The notes under the pieces are model-generated. The model had not been told where the DNA came from, ran no database searches, and saw only the letters and a list, made by a program, of their open reading frames with translations. This document shows, one piece after another, positions 1-7,122 of a DNA stretch of 9,770 nucleotides. A program made the position numbers and the translations under genes. How positions within the stretch are numbered: position 1 is the stretch's first letter; every line of letters starts with the position of its first letter. This stretch comes from Planctomycetota bacterium (GTDB lineage: Bacteria > Planctomycetota > Phycisphaerae > WQYP01), in the NCBI GenBank assembly GCA_021826605.1, contig JAKAZF010000059.1, forward strand, positions 1 to 9,770, in the 5' to 3' direction.

Positions 1-350
1 GCCATGCCGTGTATAAAAACGGCGACCCGCGTGCCCGGCATTTGAAGGAAATGTCGCGGCAACTGGGTAAACTCACCGGGCAGGAACAGTGGTACCGTAT
101 GTCAACGGACATTGAAGACATGGTGGTGAAGGCTAAAAATCTCAAGCCCAATGTCGATTTTTACAGTGCGTCCGTTTACCACTACCTGCACATTCCATCT
201 GACTTATTTACGCCCATTTTTGCCATCAGCCGTTCCAGTGGATGGATCGCCCACATTCTGGAACAGTACAATCGGAACAAACTCATCCGTCCGCGGGCCA
301 ACTATATCGGAGAGCGCAACCAAAAATGGGTTTCCATGGATCGGCGATGA
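1..350 (+). CDS. gltA: Citrate synthase, C-terminal part (5' end outside window)
   Basis: Citrate synthase condenses acetyl-CoA with oxaloacetate to citrate in the TCA cycle, in the cytoplasm. Only the last 115 codons are present; the reading frame enters from the left edge, with codon 1 of the fragment at 3-5. The fragment opens with the family motif GHAVYK..DPRA, whose His (bases 3-5) matches the catalytic His320 of the pig enzyme. It continues with NVDFYSA, whose Asp matches catalytic Asp375. Next comes FAISRSSGWIAHILEQ, with the substrate-binding Arg, and then the terminal RPRANYIGE block typical of the family. The related 2-methylcitrate synthases share these motifs, so substrate preference cannot be fixed from this end alone. 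The stop codon is TGA at 348-350, followed by 95 bp before the next confident gene. Confidence 0.95.
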   Translation, partial: HAVYKNGDPRARHLKEMSRQLGKLTGQEQWYRMSTDIEDMVVKAKNLKPNVDFYSASVYHYLHIPSDLFTPIFAISRSSGWIAHILEQYNRNKLIRPRANYIGERNQKWVSMDRR

Positions 351-430
351 CCGGTAAAAAAGCCACGGCGGCCGTTACCCGCATTTATAGCCGGGCATTT
401 GATCGTTTGCTGTGGCACGTAAAATTTTAA
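347..430 (+). CDS. Possible 27-aa ORF overlapping the citrate synthase stop
   Basis: An ATG at 347-349 overlaps the citrate synthase stop as ATGA, the usual arrangement for translational coupling. It opens a 27-codon frame (MTGKKATAAVTRIYSRAFDR..., basic, ending LLWHVKF) that stops at 428-430, 15 bp before the deacetylase start. It lies in the same frame as the deacetylase, separated by two in-frame stops (428-430 and 443-445). No good Shine-Dalgarno sequence precedes it and I recognise no family. It may be chance; the arrangement is the only support. Confidence 0.15.
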   Translation: MTGKKATAAVTRIYSRAFDRLLWHVKF

Positions 431-445
431 GCAGGCCGTGAATAA

Positions 446-1135
446 ATGAACATTGTAGTTGTCGGACCGCATCCGGATGATCAGGAAATTGCCATGGGCG
501 GTACCATCGCCCTGCTTGCTTCACAGGGCCATCGCGTAACGCTGGTGGATATGACCAACGGTGAGCCAACTCCCTTTGGCTCGCCGGAAGTGCGCCAGCG
601 CGAAGCCGCTGAGGCGGCTAAGATATTGGGTGTCGAGCGCGTCTCAGTCGGACTCACGAACCGCGAAGTGCAATATGGTATCGAACCGCGACATCGCGTG
701 GCGGCCATTTATCGAATCTTGCGTCCCGATATTCTCTTTATTCCTTATGGGCAGGATGCACATCCGGATCATCGCCAGGTTACTCAAATTGCCGAAGATG
801 CGCGTTTTGACGCCAAACTGACCAAAAGCCGCATCCCCGGTGCTCCATATTACCCACCGCGAATCATCTACTACTTCTGCAGTCATCTGCGATTTAATTT
901 CCCGGCCAGTTTTTCTATTGATATTTCCGCCCGGATGGACCTTAAACTTTCGGCGATAAAATGTTATAAGTCGCAGTTTGAAACCGGCCGTAATGAATCG
1001 GAGCAATGGTGGATATTGGAACAAATACGTAGTGTGAATAGCTATTTCGGCTCAACCATCAAACGACGGTTTGCCGAACCTTTTTATGTGCTTGAGTCGC
1101 TGGGACTCAGCGGCTTTCAAGATATGGTTTTATAA
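446..1135 (+). CDS. bshB1: BshB1-like zinc-dependent N-acetylglucosaminyl-malate deacetylase (PIG-L/LmbE family)
   Basis: BshB1 removes the acetyl group from GlcNAc-malate to give GlcN-malate, the second step of bacillithiol (low-molecular-weight thiol) synthesis in the cytoplasm. The 229 residues fit the family length of about 235. The N-terminal metal motif PHPDDQE (8-14) and the later HPDH (106-109) supply the expected zinc ligands His9, Asp12 and His109. Beyond the generic PIG-L fold, several blocks match BshB1 specifically: EDARFDAKL (117-125), the PPRIIYYF region (137-144), SFSIDIS with the following KLSAIKCYKSQF (155-178), and SYFGSTIKRRFAEPF near the C-terminus. The Shine-Dalgarno is weak (GCAGGC at 431-436). 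No bshA or bshC is in the window, so pathway membership rests on family similarity. A deacetylase for another GlcNAc conjugate is the alternative. Confidence 0.85.
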   Translation: MNIVVVGPHPDDQEIAMGGTIALLASQGHRVTLVDMTNGEPTPFGSPEVRQREAAEAAKILGVERVSVGLTNREVQYGIEPRHRVAAIYRILRPDILFIPYGQDAHPDHRQVTQIAEDARFDAKLTKSRIPGAPYYPPRIIYYFCSHLRFNFPASFSIDISARMDLKLSAIKCYKSQFETGRNESEQWWILEQIRSVNSYFGSTIKRRFAEPFYVLESLGLSGFQDMVL

Positions 1136-1161
1136 TTCGGGCTCAACGACGGAGTGCACTT

Positions 1162-2310
1162 ATGCCAGATCAAGCAACGGAAGAGGCAAAATCACTGGAA
1201 GGAAATGGCGGCGACGTGTCGGTCAGGACTTCTACTCCTCGCATCAATAGGTTTTTTGAGGCGGTCACCAAGGTAGAAGGAAGCGATTTGCACATCAAGG
1301 CGGATGCCATTCCTCGCATTCGCAAGGGCGGAAAACTGATGCAGACCAGTTCACCCGCGATGAAAAATTCTGAAATTGAGTCGATGGTCAAAGAGATGCT
1401 CGATGCCGAGCAATGGCATGATTTTGCCCACCGCGGTTCGCTGGATATAGCCTATGCCATCACGCCCGTGGATCGTTTTCGTGTCAATATCTTCCGTCAG
1501 CGCGGCATGATTTCTCTGGCAGCCCGGCGAATCAACCCCAAGATACCCAATTTTGCGCAGCTTAATTTACCCCCCGTGTTTGAAAAAATTGCCGAGCACG
1601 AACAGGGCCTCGTCATGCTTGCCGGTATCACCGGCAGCGGCAAAAGTACCACCATTGCCGCCATGCTTGAGCAGGTTAACGAGCGGCGATCGTGTCATAT
1701 TGTCACCATTGAAGACCCGATCGAATATTTGTATGTCGATAAAAAGGCATACATAAATCAACGTGAAGTGGGACTCGACGTTGAGAGCTTCAGCGATGCG
1801 ATTCGGTATCTGATGCGCGAGGACCCAGACGTTATCCTCATCGGCGAAATGCGAGATAAAAACACATTTCAAGCTGCCGTTCAGGCTGCCGAAACCGGCC
1901 ACATGGTGTTTTCGACCATCCATGCGAGTTCGGCACCCGGTGCGATTACCCGGTTGCTGGAGCTATTTCCACCGGACATGCACACCAACATTCGACAGGC
2001 CATTGCTACCAATATGAAGGCCATCATTTTCCAAAAGTTGGTGCCGTCGATCAAATCCGGATTAGAGCGCGTTCCGGTTGTGGAAGTGATGCTTACCTCT
2101 CCATCCGTGCGGAAATATATTCTGGAAGGACGCGAAAATGAATTGGGGCAGGTCATCCGGTCCGAGCGACACGCGGGTATGATTGACTTTAATGACATGC
2201 TCGCGGAGTTGGTGCAAAGTGAGTTCATCGCGTCAAAAGAGGCCTACTTAGCTTCGCCCAATCCCGACGAATTGCGTATGCGCATGAAGGGTATCAAAAC
2301 CGCTACTTAA
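1162..2310 (+). CDS. pilT: PilT/PilU-type retraction ATPase (type IV pilus / T2SS superfamily)
   Basis: Cytoplasmic hexameric ATPase of the PilT group, which normally powers type IV pilus retraction. The 382 residues start with a low-complexity tail (1-25), followed by the N2 domain (SDLHIKADAIPRIRKGG, 41-57). All catalytic elements are intact: Walker A GITGSGKS (155-162), Asp box TIEDPIEY (182-189), Walker B ILIGEMRD with catalytic Glu229 (225-232), and His box STIHA (251-255). The QREVG and REDPDVIL stretches and the C-terminal GMIDFNDMLAELV block are typical of PilT/PilU rather than the extension ATPase PilB. The tetracysteine zinc motif of GspE/PilB is absent, as expected. The start has a good Shine-Dalgarno (GGAG, 1151-1154, 7 nt upstream). 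The gene lies 26 bp after bshB1. The next gene encodes a degenerate GspE/PilB-like relative, suggesting they act in one machine. PilT versus PilU cannot be resolved. Confidence 0.9.
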   Translation: MPDQATEEAKSLEGNGGDVSVRTSTPRINRFFEAVTKVEGSDLHIKADAIPRIRKGGKLMQTSSPAMKNSEIESMVKEMLDAEQWHDFAHRGSLDIAYAITPVDRFRVNIFRQRGMISLAARRINPKIPNFAQLNLPPVFEKIAEHEQGLVMLAGITGSGKSTTIAAMLEQVNERRSCHIVTIEDPIEYLYVDKKAYINQREVGLDVESFSDAIRYLMREDPDVILIGEMRDKNTFQAAVQAAETGHMVFSTIHASSAPGAITRLLELFPPDMHTNIRQAIATNMKAIIFQKLVPSIKSGLERVPVVEVMLTSPSVRKYILEGRENELGQVIRSERHAGMIDFNDMLAELVQSEFIASKEAYLASPNPDELRMRMKGIKTAT

Positions 2311-2352
2311 AAGCCTTTCGAAGTATCAGCTTAGCTGCGCTGTGCCAGAAAT

Positions 2353-2457
2353 GCCCCGGATGCAAGGCGTCCAGCTTCGGATGGTTGGCAAACATCTGGA
2401 CGGCCGTTGCTGTTAATCCCGGCATCTCAGGCACGCCAATCGGTGCTTATCCGGGGC
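2353..2457 (+). promoter_or_regulatory. Candidate structured RNA in the pilT / GspE-like intergenic region
   Basis: The 280 bp between the two ATPase genes (2311-2590) contain no convincing gene. Within them, GCCCCGGAT (2353-2361) is perfectly complementary to ATCCGGGGC (2449-2457). This 9-bp closing helix encloses a 7-bp hairpin CGTCCAG/CTGGACG (2368-2374 with 2396-2402), a short 4-bp pairing (2403-2406 with 2420-2423), and a 6-bp hairpin with one G-U pair (2429-2434 with 2443-2448) that would stack on the closing helix. Downstream lie a perfect 7-bp hairpin TTGCCAC/GTGGCAA (2483-2489 with 2496-2502) and a 5-bp hairpin CGGTC/GACCG (2537-2541 with 2548-2552). The fold resembles a multi-branched leader RNA for the downstream gene, but I recognise no known riboswitch consensus. 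Some of the pairing may be chance. Confidence 0.3.
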
Positions 2458-2590
2458 GCGTTGACCCGACGGACCGGGATGGTTGCCACGGTTTAGTGGC
2501 AAGATTTTCAATCTATGGTAACTTTACATCCGCTGGCGGTCGGGATGGACCGATTACGTTTCTTGCTGTTTTATTTGCGTGGCGGTGGTA

Positions 2591-4303
2591 ATGCACGGCT
2601 TTATCTATATCAATCTTATTTTTGCGGTCATCTGCTTTGTTGTCATTCTGGGTTGGGCGAAATTCGCCACTTGGATCAGCACTGATCTAAAGCAACTCAC
2701 GGACCAAAATGAGGTGATATGGCGGTCGATTCTGCTGGGCTCGCTCGCCTTGAATATCCTGCTGTGGATTTTCCTGCCCAATTTTGCCGCTGCACTCATT
2801 GCCAACCTTGTCGTAATTGGTGCCGTGTTTGGCTACTACACCAAGGTGCGGGTCGCTCAACTCGGTCCGCCGCCGAACCCCATCGATATGCTCACGGGCA
2901 AACTCGGTAACACGGCTGAACAACGGCAGGCAAAAAAATCAGCCGGGCAACTGTCACTGTCTTATCTCAGTGGTTCGGGACGTCAGGCACCACTGCCAAA
3001 GGTTGATGATCCGGCGTACAACGGGCTGTTGTTGCTGGACAATCTGGTTTTTCAGGCCATGGAGGCACGCGCTCAGAGGATCGATTTGGTGCCGTCCGAG
3101 CAGGCGTACGACGTCATTTACACCACTGATGGCGTGGGATATCCGCAATCGGGAATGCAACGCAGTACCGCTGAACCCATTATTCAGTCGGTAAAGTTAA
3201 TTTCCGGTCTGTCGCTGGAGGAACGTCGTCGCCCGCAAAAGTCTTCACTGATTGTGATGGATGCTGCCCACAATCGGACACCTCTGGCCGTGCGCACCAG
3301 CGGGACAACCGCGGGTGAAAAGCTGACGCTGGTCATGAGTAATTCGGACAACTACAAGATACCGCTGGATAATATCGGTTTATCATCTGAGCAACTCTCG
3401 GCGATTCGTGAAATAACCAAAGATAACGACGGGCTGGTCATCGTCGCTTCACCATCGCACATGGGGCGGACCACGACGCTATATTCACTTCTTGGTGCCC
3501 ACGATGCCTACACGCGCAGCATCCAGACGCTTGAAACCAACCCCCGTGCCGACTTTGAATCTATCACGGTCACGCCTTTCGATCCGCAGGCACTTAACGC
3601 CAGCCACAGCAAAACGCTTCAGAGCATCTGTTTGAAAGACCCGGATATTTTACTCGTTGGCCAATGCCCCGATGCCGCAACGGCGGAAGTCATTTGCAAA
3701 TATGCGGCCAGTGAACACCGCATATATCTCGGGTTGCGGGCCGGCTCCGACGCCCCGACGATTGTCGATCTGTGGCGAAAGCTGTTACCAGATAAGGAAT
3801 TGGCTGCCCGTCCTCTGCGTGCGGTTATCTGCCAGCGGTTGGTACGGTTGTTGTGCCCCACCTGCAAGATAGCTTATCAGCCGGACGCCGAAACCCTCGC
3901 CAAACTGAATCTACCCGTGGGCCGCCAGATACAGGCCTTCCGGGCCAATACCCAGCCCGCGCGGGATCCCAAGGGTAATCTGGTCAAGTGCCCGGACTGT
4001 GCCAGCCTCGGTTATCGTGGCGTCACTGGACTCTTTGAGGTGATGGTCCTCACACCCGAAATACGCGATATGGTCGCACGCGGACGTCCGGTCGATGAGA
4101 TACGCAACGCCGCCCGGAAAAACGGCATGATGATGCTGGTGGAACACGGCATACGCAAATTCGCATTGGGCATCACATCCATCCAGGAAGTCACCCGGGT
4201 GTTGAGCAGCGAGCGTCCAAAGAAGTCACGGGACGAAAAAATCACCTCGGCCAGCGGCAGCAGTACCACGGGAGTTGGTTACTCGGGTGGCGACGTAAGT
4301 TGA
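2591..4303 (+). CDS. Membrane-anchored GspE/PilB-like protein with eroded ATPase motifs (predicted pseudo-ATPase)
   Basis: Homologue of the GspE/PilB secretion ATPases that has probably lost ATP hydrolysis. Residue numbers count from an alternative GTG at 2579; the ATG at 2591 is residue 5 of that numbering. The usual soluble N1 domain is replaced by about three membrane segments (8-29, 50-67, 69-88). An N2-like domain follows (QRIDLVPSEQAYDVIYTTDGVGY, about 167-188). The Walker A is SPSHMGRTT (291-299) instead of GPTGSGKTT, without the P-loop glycines and lysine. The Asp box is LETNPRA instead of IEDPVEY. The Walker B is LLVGQCPD (358-365) instead of GEIRD, so the catalytic Glu is Gln. The His box region reads LGLRAGSDAP. 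The zinc tetracysteine is kept: C426/C429 and C471/C474, followed by LGYRGVTGLFEVM. The frame is long, intact and well conserved outside the active site, arguing against a decaying pseudogene. It could scaffold or regulate the neighbouring PilT-like enzyme. Confidence 0.82.
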   Translation: MHGFIYINLIFAVICFVVILGWAKFATWISTDLKQLTDQNEVIWRSILLGSLALNILLWIFLPNFAAALIANLVVIGAVFGYYTKVRVAQLGPPPNPIDMLTGKLGNTAEQRQAKKSAGQLSLSYLSGSGRQAPLPKVDDPAYNGLLLLDNLVFQAMEARAQRIDLVPSEQAYDVIYTTDGVGYPQSGMQRSTAEPIIQSVKLISGLSLEERRRPQKSSLIVMDAAHNRTPLAVRTSGTTAGEKLTLVMSNSDNYKIPLDNIGLSSEQLSAIREITKDNDGLVIVASPSHMGRTTTLYSLLGAHDAYTRSIQTLETNPRADFESITVTPFDPQALNASHSKTLQSICLKDPDILLVGQCPDAATAEVICKYAASEHRIYLGLRAGSDAPTIVDLWRKLLPDKELAARPLRAVICQRLVRLLCPTCKIAYQPDAETLAKLNLPVGRQIQAFRANTQPARDPKGNLVKCPDCASLGYRGVTGLFEVMVLTPEIRDMVARGRPVDEIRNAARKNGMMMLVEHGIRKFALGITSIQEVTRVLSSERPKKSRDEKITSASGSSTTGVGYSGGDVS

Positions 4304-4326
4304 TCGGTTAAGCAGAGCGTCAAATT

Positions 4327-5967
4327 ATGATTATTGATATTATTGTATTGTTATTTCTGGGCCTTATCACCTTCCTCCTCGTCAACGAGGGGCCCTTCTC
4401 CGCCGTCATCCTGCTGTTTTGCAGTCTGATTTCCTCCATTGTCGCCATGGGCACCTTTGAGGCGGTCGCGAAGTTCTTCGGCAAGTGGCCGGACATGGCC
4501 CGGGGTGCGGCGTTTTTGCTCACCTTTTTCGTCCTGCTTACCCTCACCCGCACCATCTTCGACTTTCTCGTGCGCGATGATATCGAATTGCCCCCGCTGC
4601 CGGCCAAAATTACATCCGGCGTTATCGGCTTTTTTGTCGGTTTGGTCGTCATTGGAACCGTTCTGATCGGTACGCAAATGCTTCCGCTTACCGCCTCCAT
4701 CGCGGGATTCAACCGTTATCCCAATGGTCTGGCGAGAAGTTCTTCATCCATCTGGTTTGATCCCGATGGCTTTGTTGAATCCATCTGGGACATGACCAGC
4801 GGAAACTCCATGGGAGGCTCCCCGGCATTCGCCATGATCCATCCGCATTTTCTTAAGGAACTCTACGGCCTGCGCTATACCGTTCAGTATGCTGGCCGCA
4901 AAACGCTATCGCCTGAACTGCTCAAGGTGCTGGCGGCGGGAACTATCCCCAATAACAAGGCGTCGCTGTTTCATATTCCACCGATGCCTGGCAAGAAGAT
5001 CCTTGTGGTCCGCACACAGGTGAATCACGGTTCTAAACAGCCGGCGATATCATCTGACTCTGGCTACTTCCGCCTGACGCCATCGGAAGTGCGATTGGTT
5101 ACCACGGAAGGTCGCCAATATTACCCGGTAGGGTTTCTGCGGGATGGTGCACTGTTCCAAAAACTCACGTTTAATTCCGCCGTGGTTGACGACTATCGGC
5201 ATGTGGGTGGCCATCGAGTGGTGATTCAAAATTGGATATTCGCTCTGAAACCTTCGCAAAAGCCCTATTTCATTGAATTAAAGGGTACCGCGCGTGGTTT
5301 GATCGCCGGTGCTGGTGTTGCAAAAACTCTGGCGGCGCTGCCCATGCACGACTATCCGAAGCTGGCGTATGAAAATTCCAAGTTAACAATTACCGTGGAG
5401 GCGAATGCCAAGCTTGGCATGCTAACTGGCGTCGCCGTGCCCGCACAGATACGCATGATCAAGGTGGGAGGCTTGGTGCAGGCGGCTTACAAACGCCTGG
5501 GTGTCATCAGCCGCGCTATCAGCAACAGCAGACCACCATGGTCCGATGCCGCCGCCCACACAGTCGGAAGTCCAACGGCGGCCGAGGCCGGCCAGTGGCG
5601 CAGCATGGGAAATCAGCTAATCGCCAACGGCAATTCGCATGAGGAGCCTTGGTGGGAGATATTGCAACTATTCTTAAACAGCCAGGTAAGTACCAACACC
5701 AGCCGATCACTCGCGCGGTTGCGACATTATTTCAATAACCAGATTATCCCTCTGCTCGACGCGCAGGAACCGGTAAAGATTAAAATTATGCCGGGCTCAT
5801 CCAAGACCATTCGCATCGCTCCCGGTAATTGGCAGATCATTATTTGGAGCGTACATTCGTCGCACATGTTTGTTTGGAGCAAGGCCGCCTCGGTGAAGAT
5901 TGGCCAGGCCAACAGCGTCAGCCTCGGTCATGGATCCATGATTGTAAATTACAATCTCAGCAAATAG
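4327..5967 (+). CDS. CvpA-family membrane protein with a large C-terminal extension
   Basis: The first 125 residues carry four hydrophobic segments (about 2-22, 25-45, 61-81 and 97-120), in the arrangement of CvpA (colicin V production) proteins, inner-membrane proteins of poorly defined role. CvpA itself is about 160-200 residues; this protein has 546, so roughly 420 residues form an added region, probably outside the cytoplasm. Within it, residues 223-270 (GKKILVVRTQVNHG ... TTEGRQYYPVG) resemble an Ig-like beta-sandwich of the DUF4352 type. Residues 483-546, including IRIAPGNWQIIIWSV, resemble a PEGA-like beta domain. Both are my reading of strand patterns, not confirmed hits. The gene follows the pseudo-ATPase gene by 23 bp and is probably co-transcribed with it, which hints at a shared envelope function. 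Its Shine-Dalgarno is weak. Confidence is good for the membrane domain and low for the extension. Confidence 0.65.
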   Translation: MIIDIIVLLFLGLITFLLVNEGPFSAVILLFCSLISSIVAMGTFEAVAKFFGKWPDMARGAAFLLTFFVLLTLTRTIFDFLVRDDIELPPLPAKITSGVIGFFVGLVVIGTVLIGTQMLPLTASIAGFNRYPNGLARSSSSIWFDPDGFVESIWDMTSGNSMGGSPAFAMIHPHFLKELYGLRYTVQYAGRKTLSPELLKVLAAGTIPNNKASLFHIPPMPGKKILVVRTQVNHGSKQPAISSDSGYFRLTPSEVRLVTTEGRQYYPVGFLRDGALFQKLTFNSAVVDDYRHVGGHRVVIQNWIFALKPSQKPYFIELKGTARGLIAGAGVAKTLAALPMHDYPKLAYENSKLTITVEANAKLGMLTGVAVPAQIRMIKVGGLVQAAYKRLGVISRAISNSRPPWSDAAAHTVGSPTAAEAGQWRSMGNQLIANGNSHEEPWWEILQLFLNSQVSTNTSRSLARLRHYFNNQIIPLLDAQEPVKIKIMPGSSKTIRIAPGNWQIIIWSVHSSHMFVWSKAASVKIGQANSVSLGHGSMIVNYNLSK

Positions 5968-5980
5968 TTTGTCCCGGCGC

Positions 5981-6010
5981 TTGACGGATAGGCAGGTTTG
6001 TAACTATAAC
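5981..6010 (+). promoter_or_regulatory. Predicted sigma70-type promoter of the superoxide dismutase gene
   Basis: A -35 box TTGACG (5981-5986) and a -10 box TATAAC (6005-6010) are separated by 18 bp; each matches the consensus at five of six positions. Transcription would begin near 6017, giving a leader of about 84 nt before the sod start. It lies just after the CvpA-like stop, so sod can be transcribed independently of the upstream genes. Confidence 0.6.
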
Positions 6011-6018
6011 CCAAGTGG

Positions 6019-6072
6019 GTGGTGTCGCGGCGGTAAACCGTCGCAACCACAGGGATGATGCCCAATATGGGC
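6019..6072 (+). promoter_or_regulatory. Two hairpins in the predicted sod mRNA leader
   Basis: The first hairpin pairs GTGGT (6019-6023) with ACCAC (6046-6050), then GCGGCGG (6027-6033) with CCGTCGC (6038-6044, one G-U pair), closed by a TAAA tetraloop with a 3x1 internal loop. The second pairs GCCCA (6060-6064) with TGGGC (6068-6072). Neither is followed by a T-tract, so intrinsic termination is unlikely. The first would sit at the very 5' end of the transcript from the predicted promoter, where such structures often protect mRNA from decay. No known riboswitch is recognised. Confidence 0.45.
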
Positions 6073-6085
6073 TTGGATAACAGCT

Positions 6086-6094
6086 AAAGGAGGT
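6086..6094 (+). promoter_or_regulatory. Very strong Shine-Dalgarno of sodA
   Basis: AAAGGAGGT is an almost complete complement to the 16S rRNA 3' end and lies 6 nt before the ATG at 6101. It is far stronger than any other ribosome binding site in the window, which points to high expression and fixes the start. Confidence 0.85.
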
Positions 6095-6100
6095 CATTTT

Positions 6101-6736
6101 ATGGCATTCACATTACCCTCATTACCTTACGACTTTGCAGCCCTTGAGCCGACAATTGATGCCCAGACGATGCAAATTCACCATGGCAAACACCATGCGG
6201 GTTACGTAACGAACCTGAACAAAGCACTTGAAGGAAAGCCCGAGCTGGAGAAAAAATCCGTCGACGCAATCATCGCCAATCTGGCCGTCGTCCCGGAAGA
6301 CATTCGCACAGCCGTTCGCAACAACGGTGGAGGTCATGCCAATCATTCCATGTTCTGGCAGATCATGGCACCCCCTGGCAACGGCGGCGGTGGCGAACCA
6401 GCCGGCGAGTTGCTTTCAGCCATTAATTCCAGTTTCGGTTCGGTGGCTGATCTGAAAGCTAAAATCGCCGACGCAGGTGCCAAGCGATTCGGTTCCGGTT
6501 GGGCGTGGCTGGTAGTCAAGGGCGGAAAACTGGCCGTTGGGTCCACGGCTAATCAGGATAACCCGCTGATGGGCGATGCCGTGGCAGGTTTTTCCGGCAC
6601 CCCGATTCTCGGCGTCGATGTGTGGGAGCATGCCTACTACCTCAAATATCAAAACCGCCGGCCGGACTATCTGGCGGCCTGGTGGAGCGTGGTAAACTGG
6701 TCGAAGGTTGCCGAACTCTTCAAAGCGGCTCATTAA
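6101..6736 (+). CDS. sodA: Superoxide dismutase, manganese type
   Basis: Converts superoxide to oxygen and hydrogen peroxide. The 211 residues have the normal family length and no signal peptide, so the enzyme is cytoplasmic. The N-terminus [15 protein letters not shown] is highly typical. Metal ligands are His27 (in MQIHHGKHH), His82 (in HANHSMFW), and Asp173 and His177 (in DVWEHAYY). The metal type reads as Mn: glycines precede the second ligand (NNGGGHANH, 74-82), and the outer-sphere Gln lies at 152 in ANQDNPL, whereas Fe enzymes place this Gln in the N-terminal domain. Cambialistic use of Fe cannot be excluded. The gene has its own promoter and strong ribosome binding site and seems to be a stand-alone unit between the CvpA-like gene and the type VII-like cluster. 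Confidence 0.97.
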   Translation: MAFTLPSLPYDFAALEPTIDAQTMQIHHGKHHAGYVTNLNKALEGKPELEKKSVDAIIANLAVVPEDIRTAVRNNGGGHANHSMFWQIMAPPGNGGGGEPAGELLSAINSSFGSVADLKAKIADAGAKRFGSGWAWLVVKGGKLAVGSTANQDNPLMGDAVAGFSGTPILGVDVWEHAYYLKYQNRRPDYLAAWWSVVNWSKVAELFKAAH

Positions 6737-6790
6737 TCATGTGGCTCCAGCCGCTGGCCTCCACGCATGGCGACCTGCCTCGGCGCAGGA

Positions 6791-6826
6791 GCGGTGTATC
6801 CCGGCAATGCGGTGTATCCCGGCAAT
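6791..6826. repeat. Perfect tandem duplication of 18 bp
   Basis: GCGGTGTATCCCGGCAAT occurs twice head to tail (6791-6808 and 6809-6826) with no mismatch and no spacer. It ends 13 bp before the ATG of the first WXG100-like gene and directly abuts its Shine-Dalgarno. No coding frame is convincing here. It may be a recent slippage duplication or a pair of protein-binding sites. Confidence 0.9.
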
Positions 6827-6839
6827 AGTGAGGTAATTT

Positions 6840-7112
6840 ATGGGTAAGGCGAGTGTTGACCCATCAGAGCTACGGCGATTTGCGCAGGGGCTTAATCAGT
6901 TCAACAACGACTTGCAAACCTTAATGGCCGGTCTGAGCGCCAGGATGCGTTCTCTGGAGACCACATGGCGCGATCAGGAACAGAAAAAGTTTGCCGAAGA
7001 ATTTGATCAGACCGCCAAGGCACTGTCAGTTTTTCTGGAGGCATCCAGTCAGCATGCGAAGGTGCTGATGAAAAAGGCGCAGTTGATCGAAAAGTATCTC
7101 AGCGAACGGTAG
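6840..7112 (+). CDS. WXG100-like (ESAT-6 superfamily) helical-hairpin protein, W-x-D variant
   Basis: WXG100 proteins are small two-helix hairpins exported by, or acting within, type VII (ESX) secretion systems. The 90 residues fit the family: helix 1 about 7-40, a turn at TTWRDQ (41-46), and helix 2 about 47-87. Trp43 occupies the conserved tryptophan position, but the glycine of W-x-G is replaced by Asp45. Phe51 and Phe55 follow at +8 and +12, as in the family pattern. No signal peptide or cysteine is present. The start is set by AGTGAGG (6827-6833), 6 nt upstream. It is the first gene of the cluster; the stop lies 10 bp before the next start. The second small protein (8176-8388) has the same W-x-D turn and the same Phe spacing, which supports both calls. 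A soluble ESX partner or chaperone-like role is the alternative to a secreted substrate. Confidence 0.75.
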   Translation: MGKASVDPSELRRFAQGLNQFNNDLQTLMAGLSARMRSLETTWRDQEQKKFAEEFDQTAKALSVFLEASSQHAKVLMKKAQLIEKYLSER

Positions 7113-7122
7113 GTTATTGACC

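Noticed and set aside
2483..2502. Perfect 7-bp hairpin considered as an intrinsic terminator for pilT
   Set aside because: It is about 170 bp past the stop and is followed by GATTTTCA rather than a real T-tract. It fits a leader structure better.
2579..2590. GTG at 2579 as start of the GspE-like gene
   Set aside because: No Shine-Dalgarno precedes it, and an ATG four codons later is the simpler start. The choice changes only four residues and is not certain.
2385..2591. 68-codon + strand ORF starting at TTG whose TAA overlaps the ATG of the GspE-like gene (TAATG)
   Set aside because: The rare start has no ribosome binding site, the translation resembles no protein family, and the frame lies over the candidate RNA helices. 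The overlap alone is not enough.
4320..4712. Minus-strand ORF of 130 codons
   Set aside because: Antisense to the membrane segments of the CvpA-like gene; low-complexity Lys/Arg/Ser/Thr-rich translation, an expected artefact.
6791..6826. CRISPR-like repeat
   Set aside because: The two copies are adjacent without a spacer and only 18 bp long, so this is a simple tandem duplication.
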